A program made the translations under genes and the position numbers. Below, one piece after another: positions 9,350 to 18,699 of a DNA stretch of 58,793 bases (its first letter is position 1; every line of letters begins with the position of its first letter). This DNA comes from Calditrichota bacterium. Lineage in GTDB: Bacteria; Electryoneota; AABM5-125-24; Hatepunaeales; Hatepunaeaceae. Where the stretch lies: the NCBI GenBank assembly GCA_018644935.1, contig JABGPL010000019.1, positions 1 through 58,793 of the forward strand, in the 5' to 3' direction. The notes under the pieces are model-generated. The model was not told the origin of the DNA, did not search any database, and saw only the letters and a program-made list of their open reading frames with translations.

Positions 9350-10351
9350 ATGTCGAAGAAAGAAAAAGTAAAGGCTGGGCTGATTGGTGCTGGCGGTATT
9401 GCTCAAGTATCGCATATTCCCAATCTGAAATCTGTTGAGGGTGTTGATCTGGTTGCTGTCTGCGATACTGATGTCGGACGGGCAATTTCGGTTTCAGAGC
9501 GTTATGAGATTCCAAACTGGTTTGAAGATCCCGAAGACATGTTCATAAAGGGAGGTTTGGATTGCGTTTTAATAACAACTCCGACGATTACTCACCTGCC
9601 GCTATGCCAACTTGCCTTTGAGAGCAAAGTTGATGTTATGGTTGAGAAGCCATTTGCACGAAACGCTGATGAGGCAAAACGAATTGTACAGCTAGCGGAA
9701 GAAAACGACAGAATTCTCATGGTTGGAATGAATCACAGGTTTCGTGAGGATTCCGCACATTTAAAAGATATGTTGGATGGTGGTCTGCTCGGTGATGTAC
9801 TTACAGTACATGCGGGATGGCTAAAACGACTTGGAGTTTGGGGAAAACCCTATTGGTTCACAGACCCAAAACTTGCTGGCGGTGGAGTTTTGATGGATCT
9901 CGGTTTGCAATTTATTGATCTTGCATTATTTATGCTTGATTTCCCAACAATAGTCGAAGCTAATTGTGGAACTTCAAATAAATTATTGGGGCTTGAGGTC
10001 GAGGATTCCGCATCGGTTTTTCTTAAATTTGATAATGAAACCACTTTTTTAATGGATGTTAGCTGGGGTAATTGTGATACGCAGGATGTCGCATATACAT
10101 ATTTTTCTGGTTCTCAAGGCAGTGTCTCCCTGAACCCTCTTCGAATAAATCGACGAAAAAAAGATAAGATAATGTCGGAGAGTTCTCCCGTGACCGCTGA
10201 TGCCGTTGAGCTCTACAGGCGATCCTTTCAATCCGAAATAATACACTTCATAGATAGCGTTACAGACCGGTCAGAACCATTATCCAGTGGTCGTGAAGCG
10301 CTTGCGGTCATAGAGGTAATAGACAGGCTTTATAAATGTGCCGAAAATTGA
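9350..10351 (+). CDS. Gfo/Idh/MocA-family NAD(P)-dependent oxidoreductase
   Basis: The 333-residue product starts with a Rossmann fold (GLIGAGGIAQVSHIPNL). It has the family motif VEKPFARNADEA (catalytic-site Lys of EKP) and GMNHRF, then a C-terminal alpha/beta domain (GGGVLMDLGLQFIDL). These enzymes oxidise or reduce sugars, inositols or related polyols in the cytoplasm. The substrate cannot be told from this sequence. ATG at 9350 is preceded by TTAGGAACG, a reasonable ribosome site. It lies 64 bases after ruvX and 174 bases before lnt, with no obvious functional link. Confidence 0.88.
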   Translation: MSKKEKVKAGLIGAGGIAQVSHIPNLKSVEGVDLVAVCDTDVGRAISVSERYEIPNWFEDPEDMFIKGGLDCVLITTPTITHLPLCQLAFESKVDVMVEKPFARNADEAKRIVQLAEENDRILMVGMNHRFREDSAHLKDMLDGGLLGDVLTVHAGWLKRLGVWGKPYWFTDPKLAGGGVLMDLGLQFIDLALFMLDFPTIVEANCGTSNKLLGLEVEDSASVFLKFDNETTFLMDVSWGNCDTQDVAYTYFSGSQGSVSLNPLRINRRKKDKIMSESSPVTADAVELYRRSFQSEIIHFIDSVTDRSEPLSSGREALAVIEVIDRLYKCAEN

Positions 10352-10525
10352 TTTTCTCAATATCAGTGGGTGGACTTTACTCAGAAAAAATCCATAGAAA
10401 ATACCCGTCAAATGTCGAGGTTGATTGATATTTAGCAAAATCATCAAAATCGGATTCACATCGGAGTTAAGCATTACGCAATTCCGATATCATACCCCAA
10501 ATACACCCAGTATTACTAAAACTGC

Positions 10526-12049
10526 ATGAACTTCAGCTTTAAAATACCACCGTTGCTACTCTCACTAATATCCGGAATATTGTTAGCTGTAGCAGTCCCA
10601 CCTGTTAACCTCTATTATCTTGCCTGGGTAGGCTTGATACCTCTTTTAATAGCACTTGAAAAACCTCTCAAAAGCGGCTTCAGTGAGGGGTTTGTTGCGG
10701 GTCTGGTTTTCAATACCGGAACCTTGTACTGGTTGGCGTTCAACAGTGGAACATATCCGGTGGTCGCTGCCCTGACAATGTTTGTGCTTGTAGTTGTGAT
10801 AAGTTCGTTCTGGGGTCTTGCAGCATGGTTGTTTCGTCGGATTTATAATCACCTTGGACAGATCTCCTGGATTGTTGTGCCATTCTCATGGACTGCATGG
10901 GAGGGATGGCAATCAAATATGGGAGAGCTGAGTTTCCCATGGTCAGTTCTTGCATTGACACAGACTGCGTATGAACCCGCTTTGCAGATAATGGAGTTCA
11001 CCGGTATGTCTGGTGTGACGTTCTGGGTGGTTAGCCTGAATGTACTGGTATTATTTACACTTCGAAAACCCATTTTTGTAAAGAGAATATTGCTGGTTGG
11101 GATTGTTTTATGGTTTGTTATTCCGTTCGGAATCCTGCAACATTCATATAAATATTATGAAGGTAATCCCCCAATAACCAAATTAATGGCTGTGCAGGGA
11201 AGTTTGGATCCATTGGCAAAATGGAAGGGAGGGGCGCGTCATAGTTGGGATGTATACGATTCTCTTTCAAGAGAAGGGTTTGAATCCGGAACAGAAATAA
11301 TTATCTGGCCGGAAACAGCTCTTCCGACGGTTTTAATAGAGCGGAGCTTCTATACAAACAGTATTTCTCAACTTGCCAGAGAACTCAACACGCCGATCAT
11401 CACCGGATCATCTGCCCTTAGGCAGTTCGATGACGACTTAAAGCCTATGAATGTGGCTTATCTCGTTAGTCCGGATCATGGTATTGAGGATGTTTATTCT
11501 AAACAGATATTAGTTCCTTTTGGAGAGAGAGTCCCATTCCAATGGATTTTTCCGCAATTAGGAAACTTGAACCTCGGGCAGGCAGAGTTCCTCCCGGGAT
11601 TGCGACAGAGCATTTTTGAAGTCAAAAGAGAATTAGACACAGTTAGATTCTCCTCGTTAATCTGTTATGAGTCAATTATTCCTCGTCAGACTCGAAAAGC
11701 GGTGAAAAATGGTGCAAATCTGCTTGTGACCATTTCCAATGATGCATGGTATGGGAAAACTTCAGAAGCGCACCAGATTGCTGCGTTAAGTCGGTTCAGA
11801 TGTATTGAGACCCGAAGATCAATGGTACGGGCTTCAAATACCGGCATCTCTTTTCTGGCGGATCCGCTTGGGAGGATTATTAGAAAAACCGAATTGCTTG
11901 AGCCAGTTTCTATTACAGGATTCTTGCCTCTAATTGAGGTCGAGACTATCTATGTGAAATATGGCGACTGGTTCCTTACAGTTGTGTCCTTAATATTCGG
12001 GTCAATTCTAATATACATTTCAGTTGTCAAGATGGGAAAAGCACAGTAG
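10526..12049 (+). CDS. lnt: Apolipoprotein N-acyltransferase
   Basis: The 507-residue inner-membrane enzyme adds the third acyl chain to outer-membrane lipoproteins. The N-terminal third has about six membrane segments (for example PLLLSLISGILLAVAVP and WVVSLNVLVLF), and a last helix follows near residue 485. The central nitrilase-type domain shows the Glu-Lys-Cys triad: Glu in WPETALP (about 262), Lys in SKQILVPFGE (about 326) and Cys in LICYES (about 380). The TAG stop codon at 12047-12049 is formed by the GTAG head of a REP-like repeat. The window encodes several lipoproteins that would be substrates. Confidence 0.95.
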   Translation: MNFSFKIPPLLLSLISGILLAVAVPPVNLYYLAWVGLIPLLIALEKPLKSGFSEGFVAGLVFNTGTLYWLAFNSGTYPVVAALTMFVLVVVISSFWGLAAWLFRRIYNHLGQISWIVVPFSWTAWEGWQSNMGELSFPWSVLALTQTAYEPALQIMEFTGMSGVTFWVVSLNVLVLFTLRKPIFVKRILLVGIVLWFVIPFGILQHSYKYYEGNPPITKLMAVQGSLDPLAKWKGGARHSWDVYDSLSREGFESGTEIIIWPETALPTVLIERSFYTNSISQLARELNTPIITGSSALRQFDDDLKPMNVAYLVSPDHGIEDVYSKQILVPFGERVPFQWIFPQLGNLNLGQAEFLPGLRQSIFEVKRELDTVRFSSLICYESIIPRQTRKAVKNGANLLVTISNDAWYGKTSEAHQIAALSRFRCIETRRSMVRASNTGISFLADPLGRIIRKTELLEPVSITGFLPLIEVETIYVKYGDWFLTVVSLIFGSILIYISVVKMGKAQ

Positions 12050-12116
12050 CGCAGGCGTCCCTGCCTGCGGAAACTATATTTATAACAGCGATTAAAACGC
12101 AGGCGGGGACGCCTAC
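12046..12116. repeat. Pair of convergent GTAG-headed REP-like hairpins (BIME-like)
   Basis: On the plus strand, GTAG (12046-12049) is followed by CGCAGGC-gtccct-GCCTGCG (12050-12069). On the minus strand, GTAG (12116-12113) is followed by GCGTCCCCGCCTGCG. The two are facing relatives of the hairpins that flank the RAYT gene at 48.4-49.0 kb (common core AGGCGTCCC...GCCTG). They sit between lnt and the convergent response-regulator gene, where they may also act as a transcription barrier. Confidence 0.75.
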
Positions 12117-12128
12117 TCTACTATATTA

Positions 12129-12698
12129 TCACCGCGCACCACCATTCAACTCTTCTACTCTTTCCCTTGCTAAACCAGAAAGTTTAATGACCATTTCAAT
12201 CTCACCACCACACTCATCAAATAGTCTTTTGATGTATTGAGATTCAAATTCGACTTGTGCCGATTCAAAGGGTCGGGACTTAAATATTTCCAACATTTCA
12301 TCAAGTTCTTTTTGTGCAGTCTTAAACTTCATTACTCGATTCACTGCTGCAATAATCTGCTCTTTACGGAAAGGTTTTGTAATGTAGTCAAATGCGCCAC
12401 CCTCCATCGCATTATTAGAGGTATCAAAGGATCCGAAGGCTGTAATAATTATAAATTCTTCCCCACCACCACGTTCCACAACATACTGTAGTAATTCCAG
12501 TCCATCCATTCCGGGCATCTTGAGATCTGAAATAATCAGATCGTATTTGCTCTCTTTTATCATTTCGGGAACTTCGAGCACATTATTTGTTGTCTCTATA
12601 TCATAAGGTGTTTTTTCTGAAATGATCCTTTCGAGCAATTTCAACATGTGGATCTCATTATCAACCGCCAGTATTTTCATTGGTTTTTCAGATTTCAT
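12129..12698 (-). CDS. Response regulator, receiver domain plus Fis-like C-terminus
   Basis: In the 189-residue product, residues 7-125 are a CheY-type receiver. They have the acidic pocket (VDNE), phospho-acceptor Asp58 in IISDLKMPGMDG, the switch Thr in IIITAFGS and Lys in YITKPFRKE. The C-terminal 35 residues (FESQYIKRLFDECGG ... VIKLSGLARERVEELN) resemble the Fis/NtrC-type helix-turn-helix. No AAA+ domain lies between, so it may bind DNA without activating sigma-54. Its start overlaps the stop of the histidine kinase gene by 4 bases, so the two form a cognate pair. Confidence 0.9.
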   Translation of the reverse strand: MKSEKPMKILAVDNEIHMLKLLERIISEKTPYDIETTNNVLEVPEMIKESKYDLIISDLKMPGMDGLELLQYVVERGGGEEFIIITAFGSFDTSNNAMEGGAFDYITKPFRKEQIIAAVNRVMKFKTAQKELDEMLEIFKSRPFESAQVEFESQYIKRLFDECGGEIEMVIKLSGLARERVEELNGGAR

Positions 12699-14350
12699 AC
12701 CAAATCCTTGTGAATGTAATGGGGCAATTTAACTATGAAAGTTGTGCCGTTTGGTTCTAATGGGTGGTCTGTTTTATTACTGCTTCTAAACGAAATTGTT
12801 CCGCCGTATTTATTTATGATACCATAACACAACCATAAACCAAGCCCTGTACCTTCACCCTCTTTTTTAGTTGAGAAGAAGGGATCAAAAACACGGTGAT
12901 GATCATCTTCCAGGATACCTTTCCCGTTATCAGTCACCCTGATGCGAACTCGTTTCCTGTCATTTCGCACGTTGATACTAATTTGTCCATCATTACCTGT
13001 AATCGCTGCAATTGAGTTGTTAATGAGATTAAAAAGAACTTGCTGGAATTCTCGGGAATCTCCAACCGCTGGAGCAATCGTCCCGCTAAATTTAGTTTGT
13101 AAATCTATGTTCCTATTTTGCAATACGTAGCTGAGTATTTTTTTGACGATGTTAATACTCTCAACCACATCAAAATATTCCTGATGCGCTTCAGTTGAAC
13201 GAGCAAAACTGAGCAGGTTTTCCACCACCTGCTTGGCGATATTTCCATTATACTCTATCATCTTCAGGTCTTCATATTCCTGAGAATCTTTTTCACAACG
13301 CTCGAGGAGAAGGTCAGTAAAACCGAGGATAATCGCCAACGGATTATTGATTTCGTGGGATACTCCGGCAGCAAGAGTTCCTATTGAGGCCATTTTTTCT
13401 GCCTGATACATTCGTTGTTCAAATTCTGTTTTTTTTGTGATATCCCTGCTGGTGCCGAGGATATTTACCACATTTCGTTCTTCGTTTCGGATCGGTATAA
13501 GTTCGGTGTGCAGTCTTCTTCTTGTTCCGGTCTCGGATGTAACGGAATGGTAATAAGAAATTGTGCTATTGTGCTCAATTACATGTTGAATTTTTTGCTC
13601 GACAAAACTCCAGTCTTTGGTTTGCAGCAGATCAATCAACCTCTTTCCAATGTAGGACTTGGTTTTATAGTGGCTAGCTTCCGGGGGGGGATTTTCTTCA
13701 TTTGATTTCATTATTGATATCGAGGAGATCATATTTGCAGTATGCTGATTGAGGAGTACAAGTTGCATGTCCAGATCAATAATATACAACATATCGGTTA
13801 CCTGCTCAAAGATCCCCATATATACCTGTTCTTTCTCTAATAAATTTGCTCTTGCAATTTTAATTTGGGCTTCAAGCATTCGGGATTTCTTTCTGAAGTA
13901 AAAAAACAGAACCAAACTGATTCCAAAGATTGAAGAAATTGTGATAAGCTCGAGCGCAAACATCCAGAAGTATTCACCAAGGGCGGGAATCAACTTCTTT
14001 TCTTTCTGGATTATTGAATCTTTGGGTGATTTAAGCTTGTTTTCGAGACTATCGGGATTCAGGCCTAAGCCAATGCCAATTTCATGAAGAATTCGCCGTT
14101 CGTTTGCGATTGACTCTTCAGCAACCTGACGGTAAATATTTGTGTGATGATAGTGATGAAGCAGAGCAGCAATAGTGGTAATAATAAGGAATGTTACGAC
14201 GCTTATAATCAGGAGGTGTCTGTAATAAATGAACCTCCGCAGTTTATCTTTTATGAGATCAATCAAAGTAGTCAATTGTGTTTTCTTTGTGCTGTTCAAT
14301 ACCGAGTTTTCGCATAATATCGTCAGAGTGCCACTTAGCCAGGGTCTCAT
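12695..14350 (-). CDS. Membrane PAS-domain sensor histidine kinase
   Basis: The 551-residue product has two membrane helices (about 45-64 and 131-152) that bracket a 65-residue periplasmic loop. A PAS domain follows (about 175-305, MLYIIDLDMQLVLLN). The HisKA segment has His332 in AAGVSHEINNPLA, and the HATPase_c domain shows the N box (NLINNSIAAI), G1 (VTDNGKGI) and G2 (GTGLGLWL). The listed ATG start overlaps the upstream phosphotransferase gene by 92 bases. A TTG at 14266 would shorten the overlap to 8 bases and keep both helices, so the start is uncertain. The signal sensed is unknown. Confidence 0.9.
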   Translation of the reverse strand: MRPWLSGTLTILCENSVLNSTKKTQLTTLIDLIKDKLRRFIYYRHLLIISVVTFLIITTIAALLHHYHHTNIYRQVAEESIANERRILHEIGIGLGLNPDSLENKLKSPKDSIIQKEKKLIPALGEYFWMFALELITISSIFGISLVLFFYFRKKSRMLEAQIKIARANLLEKEQVYMGIFEQVTDMLYIIDLDMQLVLLNQHTANMISSISIMKSNEENPPPEASHYKTKSYIGKRLIDLLQTKDWSFVEQKIQHVIEHNSTISYYHSVTSETGTRRRLHTELIPIRNEERNVVNILGTSRDITKKTEFEQRMYQAEKMASIGTLAAGVSHEINNPLAIILGFTDLLLERCEKDSQEYEDLKMIEYNGNIAKQVVENLLSFARSTEAHQEYFDVVESINIVKKILSYVLQNRNIDLQTKFSGTIAPAVGDSREFQQVLFNLINNSIAAITGNDGQISINVRNDRKRVRIRVTDNGKGILEDDHHRVFDPFFSTKKEGEGTGLGLWLCYGIINKYGGTISFRSSNKTDHPLEPNGTTFIVKLPHYIHKDLV

Positions 14351-16823
14351 TGGTTAATGCCATGTCAAGTTGTTTTGTACACATAATCATTCTGCCAAGA
14401 AGTTTCAACTTTTCCAGCAACGTTTCCTTGTCCTGATATCCCACACTTGTGTCAAGAAAATCACCCCTGGAGGCATTGGTAAAGCCCAAATTTGACAGGA
14501 TAGTTTCAATAACATGTACCCGCAGTATTCTTCTGTCCCGTGTGGCACCTCCGCCTTTATGTTGCATCCGAATGTAGTTCTTTCCGGCAATATCGGTACA
14601 CATGGCTTCAACGGATGTGAAATGGTAACCAAGATGCAAACTAATGACCATGTATTCACGACTGATTACAGCAAAACTACTCTCTTCAAAAGAGATTTTT
14701 TTACGCGAAGAATTAGTTTTTGTAGGTATTGTGGAAAATTTGTCGTCCTGTGATTGAGAATGGGTGGAAGGCCACTTCTGTTCTAATATACCCGACCAAA
14801 ATGCTGCCATTGGAGCGGAGGGAATATTGGAATCTTCAATCCACTTATCGCCTAAATAGTCCTTTGCCTGATTTCCGATAAGCATTACATTTACTTTCAA
14901 CGGGATTTTCGTCCGTAACTGATGGGTAAACTCAGAGTTGCCCTGAAGCTCTCCAGCACTCCTAAACATTTCTGACATGGCCTTCTGATGTGAGAATCTT
15001 GTAATATCATGCAGGGTTATGCAATTATCAATAACAAACTTTGAGGAGGTTGGGTTGATCAGGGTTAGTGGAGATATCTTGTCTAGTATTCTTTTTAATA
15101 ATTGAATGATGGGCATGTCTTCAAAAAGACCACCCTTGTTTTTTCTGGACTTGATTATCTCTTCGGCAAAGCCCTTATAAATTACACAATTATTAGCATC
15201 AACAGTGGCATCACTTCCCTGCTTGAGTTTTTCGGTTATTTTCATGCCTGTTATGGTAGGCAATCCATATTCTCTTGCTAAGGTCGCCATGTGGCTGGCA
15301 ACGCCACCCACTTCTACTATCATGGCACTCACACGTTCCATTACAGTCACCAATCCCGGGAATGAATGGGGGACCACCAGAATTGTGCCACGTGGTACAC
15401 TAATAAGGTTTTCCGGTGATGTCACATGGAAAATCCTTCCATGTGCAGCTCCAGGGCAAACGGTTTCTCCACCTTCAGCAATTCGTTCCAGGTTTGTGTC
15501 CGGTGGAAGACTGCTGCTGGTATCTGTTTCGATGATCCTCAAAGGACGTGTCTGAAGAATTTTTAGATCTCCCTCACGATTAATAACCCACTCAAGATCT
15601 TGCGGGGTCCCATAGTATTCTTCGATTTGCAACGCGAATTTTGTCAATTCGACAATTTGCTCCGGACTGATTGAAATTTCATTTTGTAAATCTATTGGAA
15701 CCGGAATTTCAATAGTACCGCTGTTCTTGTCAAGAGCCAGTTGAACCGGTTTAGTTGCGATGTGTGTTTCTTGTACCTGTCCAGAGTCCCTGTCAATTTT
15801 TATCTCATCTGGCGTTAATAAGCCGTCAACGAGATACCTGCCAAGACCGAAGATTGAGCTTATTATTAAACAATTATCATCAGCCACAACCGGGTTGCGA
15901 GTGTAAACAACTCCTGCAGAATGAGCATCTATCATTTCCACACAGCCAACGCTCATTGCGAGATCTAATTCTGAAAAGGAATGACTCAAGAAATAATATA
16001 TAGCTTTAGGTGTGAATTTACTGGCAACAACCAATCTATATCGATCAATAATATCCTCAACCCTGACATTTAAATATGTCCTGTATTGACCAGCAAAGCT
16101 GAATAGTGTGTCCTCACCAATTGCGCTTGATCGCATGGAAAAACGTTTGACATCGTCAGATTCGATTATTTGAGACAGGGTGAGATTTATATCTTCGATT
16201 ATTATATCAGGAACCTTTGCAGACATAACAATCGATTGGATTTGACCACTAATCCGTGCGAGATCATCATAATGAGTTATATCTACTGACTCAATGAGAT
16301 CGGTTATCCGGGCTTGAAGGTCATTGTGCTCAAGAAATATCTTATAAGCCCAGGCCGTAATTGCAAACCCATCAGGAACGGGAAGTTTAAGGCTGGCTTT
16401 CAATTCACCGAGGTGAGCATTCTTACTGCCCACGCTCCAGGCACGGTTCTTTCCCAGATCGGTGAAATTTATTGTCAATTCATCAGGCACAATCCCCCGG
16501 CTTCCGGGTAAGATCAGCTCAATTTCATCATCAATCCACTTGTATCGGCTCTGAAGTTTTTTATAGTCATCGCCTCCCAAAACAATCATGCAGTCGATCA
16601 TCTTCAACACACCTGATCGCACATCTTCAAGGCTGGAGGTGACATAGTTCATATCAAACAGAAATTCCTCGCGCAGCTTCTCTTCCATATCACTTATGGT
16701 TTTTAGAACGCGATTGTTCTGATCAAGCAGATCGAGAAAATGTTTGAACTTCAGCTGAAGTGAATCAAACAACTCTGAAGGGTATGTTTGATCCCTCTGG
16801 ATGAGTTTTTTAAACCAGTTCAT
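14259..16823 (-). CDS. PEP-synthase/PPDK-like phosphotransferase with extra N- and C-terminal regions
   Basis: The 854-residue product starts with a helical, probably coiled-coil region (1-110). An ATP-grasp PPDK_N domain follows (about 120-430; SMRSSAIGEDT, FAGQYRTYLNV, QDLEWVINREGDLKILQTRPL). Next comes the swivelling phosphohistidine domain (about 455-550) with His511 in GGVASHMATLARE. The C-terminal about 300 residues do not show the PEP/pyruvate TIM barrel of PpsA or PPDK and are unassigned. The enzyme can therefore be expected to phosphorylate its own His from ATP, but the acceptor is unknown. It is the first gene of an overlapping operon with a histidine kinase and a response regulator, which suggests a signalling rather than glycolytic role. 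Confidence 0.82.
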   Translation of the reverse strand: MNWFKKLIQRDQTYPSELFDSLQLKFKHFLDLLDQNNRVLKTISDMEEKLREEFLFDMNYVTSSLEDVRSGVLKMIDCMIVLGGDDYKKLQSRYKWIDDEIELILPGSRGIVPDELTINFTDLGKNRAWSVGSKNAHLGELKASLKLPVPDGFAITAWAYKIFLEHNDLQARITDLIESVDITHYDDLARISGQIQSIVMSAKVPDIIIEDINLTLSQIIESDDVKRFSMRSSAIGEDTLFSFAGQYRTYLNVRVEDIIDRYRLVVASKFTPKAIYYFLSHSFSELDLAMSVGCVEMIDAHSAGVVYTRNPVVADDNCLIISSIFGLGRYLVDGLLTPDEIKIDRDSGQVQETHIATKPVQLALDKNSGTIEIPVPIDLQNEISISPEQIVELTKFALQIEEYYGTPQDLEWVINREGDLKILQTRPLRIIETDTSSSLPPDTNLERIAEGGETVCPGAAHGRIFHVTSPENLISVPRGTILVVPHSFPGLVTVMERVSAMIVEVGGVASHMATLAREYGLPTITGMKITEKLKQGSDATVDANNCVIYKGFAEEIIKSRKNKGGLFEDMPIIQLLKRILDKISPLTLINPTSSKFVIDNCITLHDITRFSHQKAMSEMFRSAGELQGNSEFTHQLRTKIPLKVNVMLIGNQAKDYLGDKWIEDSNIPSAPMAAFWSGILEQKWPSTHSQSQDDKFSTIPTKTNSSRKKISFEESSFAVISREYMVISLHLGYHFTSVEAMCTDIAGKNYIRMQHKGGGATRDRRILRVHVIETILSNLGFTNASRGDFLDTSVGYQDKETLLEKLKLLGRMIMCTKQLDMALTNETLAKWHSDDIMRKLGIEQHKENTIDYFD

Positions 16824-16902
16824 ATTGATTAAGGATAAACATAAAAATGATGAAAAACCAGAGGCAGAAGGGAATAATTGCTATGGATGAAGTTAACCAA
16901 AC

Positions 16903-16936
16903 ACAAAAGGGACATGAAAACTCATGTCCCTTTTGT
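16903..16936 (-). terminator. Rho-independent terminator, 15-bp perfect stem
   Basis: ACAAAAGGGACATGA (16903-16917) pairs perfectly with 16922-16936 across a 4-base loop. The A-run on one side and T-run on the other let it work in both directions. It lies just past the stop of the minus-strand outer-membrane protein gene, between it and the phosphotransferase gene. Confidence 0.85.
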
Positions 16937-16965
16937 AGAAAAACCTGCCCCAAGACAATCTATAT

Positions 16966-18603
16966 TTAAGACCCCATCATTCCTTTAACCATATCAATCG
17001 GATCAAAGGCTAAAGAAGGGGGAGAATAATGGAGGTAAATACCGAAGGTTACACCACTGAGGTCGATTTCCGGGAATGGGTAGACTGGATGATCAAATGG
17101 ATAATCGTTTCCATCACTATCGGTTGCTGTCCAAATATCAGATTTGCCATAAAACTTCATACCAGCAGTGAATCCGAAATTAATGTTGGCACTCGTCGCG
17201 TAATCATAACCTAAACTGATCTGTCCCCCACCAGTGTTGTTGCTGAGAATGTATGTTTCATCAGTAAAACCATCCGTAACTGTTGTTGAGATCGAGAAAT
17301 ACCTCAAGCCACCGATAGCTTCAAAAGTTAGGGAGTGTTGGCTACTTAGATACATTCTTTTAAAAAACCCTCCATGAAATCCCCATATAAAGGGCTGGGG
17401 AGAATCATAATAGGTTTCGTCAAACTCAACTGAAGGAAGAGATATGTGTCCCCCAATTAGAAAGAACAATTGCCTGATTCCGGTGCCAGGAGCAAGATTG
17501 TATTGAGCATCAATATCCATTCCAAACGCCATGCTTTCAGATTCTTTTGTGTCATAGGGGAATAAGATAGAACCATCTGATACTTTAGTAGCGAATAATC
17601 CCGGTTTTACGGCAATGTCGATGCCAAGACGAGGGTGTTCGACGACAGTCATACCGACTCCAAGATCTCCTCTTTTAACGGTATAAGCGGATGATATTGC
17701 GATTTTGTTTTCTCTGTTATCTGCAACAGAAGCAATGCGAACCCAACCTGTTTTTTCAAAGGTTACCTTTGCTCTGGAGTCCTGCATCCATTCTCCGATA
17801 TAAAAGCAATCGTCAACTCTAATTCCTTCTTTTTTGCCGAGTTTGAAGGTGATGTCGCTCCCGTCTACCTCTGCAATTTGAGCTTGAAGTTTGAACTCTG
17901 GGACATCCTGTGTCGCGACTTTCAGATTTCGAGCAAAATTGCGAACTGCTGATTTATAAGCATGTTTTTTAGAACCAAATCCCATTGACCTTGTAGTTTT
18001 GGCGACTTTTAATTCTACAAATGGAACGTCATCTCGAAATCCAACATGAAACCAGATTATACCACCCTTGATTGTATAGGAATAGTTGTCGTTGTCCTTT
18101 GCTTTTTCTTTGTAACCCGTAAGAACCGGCAAGTAGATATAGGCAGCATTCATGACTTTAACAATCTCCTCAACCGTTATTCCTGATGTTTTCTGCTTTA
18201 TTACACTTGCCCGTCTCTCCATTTCTTCCGAGACTAACTCTTTTCCTCTTTCCGGAACTGCCTGTTCAAGAATTTCGATAATAACTGGTGCGAGTTCTGC
18301 CTCCATCAATTCAGCAATTTCCTTAACAGATAGTTTTGAGTCGGCGTTCGCTGCATTGATGAAATTCCGAAGCAGGGATTCGGGGAGTGGATTGTAATCA
18401 AAGCGCTCCATTTCGATGTTTTCTTTGACTGTTTCGAGCATATAGTCGATTTGCCCCAGTTCAACGTTTTTTGCTTCCGGTGTAGCCACCCACAATGAAT
18501 TGATATAGGAAATAGACTTTCGCTCGTATCTGTCAATTGCGAAAGAGGGGAGTGCAGTAGTTAGAACTGCTGAAATGAGTAAAAAGCAAATAAATTTCTT
18601 CAT
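16966..18603 (-). CDS. Exported protein of unknown function, probable outer-membrane beta-barrel at C-terminus
   Basis: The 545-residue product has a clear signal peptide (MKKFICFLLISAVLTTALPSFA). Residues about 25-190 are helical. A middle section (about 190-330) has short beta segments including KLGKKEGIRVDDCFYIGEW. The final 200 residues alternate polar and hydrophobic residues with many Gly/Tyr/Phe, typical of a transmembrane beta-barrel. No known family is recognised. The gene is monocistronic by position, with its own terminator downstream. Confidence 0.65.
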   Translation of the reverse strand: MKKFICFLLISAVLTTALPSFAIDRYERKSISYINSLWVATPEAKNVELGQIDYMLETVKENIEMERFDYNPLPESLLRNFINAANADSKLSVKEIAELMEAELAPVIIEILEQAVPERGKELVSEEMERRASVIKQKTSGITVEEIVKVMNAAYIYLPVLTGYKEKAKDNDNYSYTIKGGIIWFHVGFRDDVPFVELKVAKTTRSMGFGSKKHAYKSAVRNFARNLKVATQDVPEFKLQAQIAEVDGSDITFKLGKKEGIRVDDCFYIGEWMQDSRAKVTFEKTGWVRIASVADNRENKIAISSAYTVKRGDLGVGMTVVEHPRLGIDIAVKPGLFATKVSDGSILFPYDTKESESMAFGMDIDAQYNLAPGTGIRQLFFLIGGHISLPSVEFDETYYDSPQPFIWGFHGGFFKRMYLSSQHSLTFEAIGGLRYFSISTTVTDGFTDETYILSNNTGGGQISLGYDYATSANINFGFTAGMKFYGKSDIWTATDSDGNDYPFDHPVYPFPEIDLSGVTFGIYLHYSPPSLAFDPIDMVKGMMGS

Positions 18604-18699
18604 TGATTGAGCCTTCTCTTTAATTTAATCTCAGTTCTTCGGTCAGGAAATATATAATACAGTTTGCTTCTGGGCAAGTTGAATCAGGTAGTTTTGATA

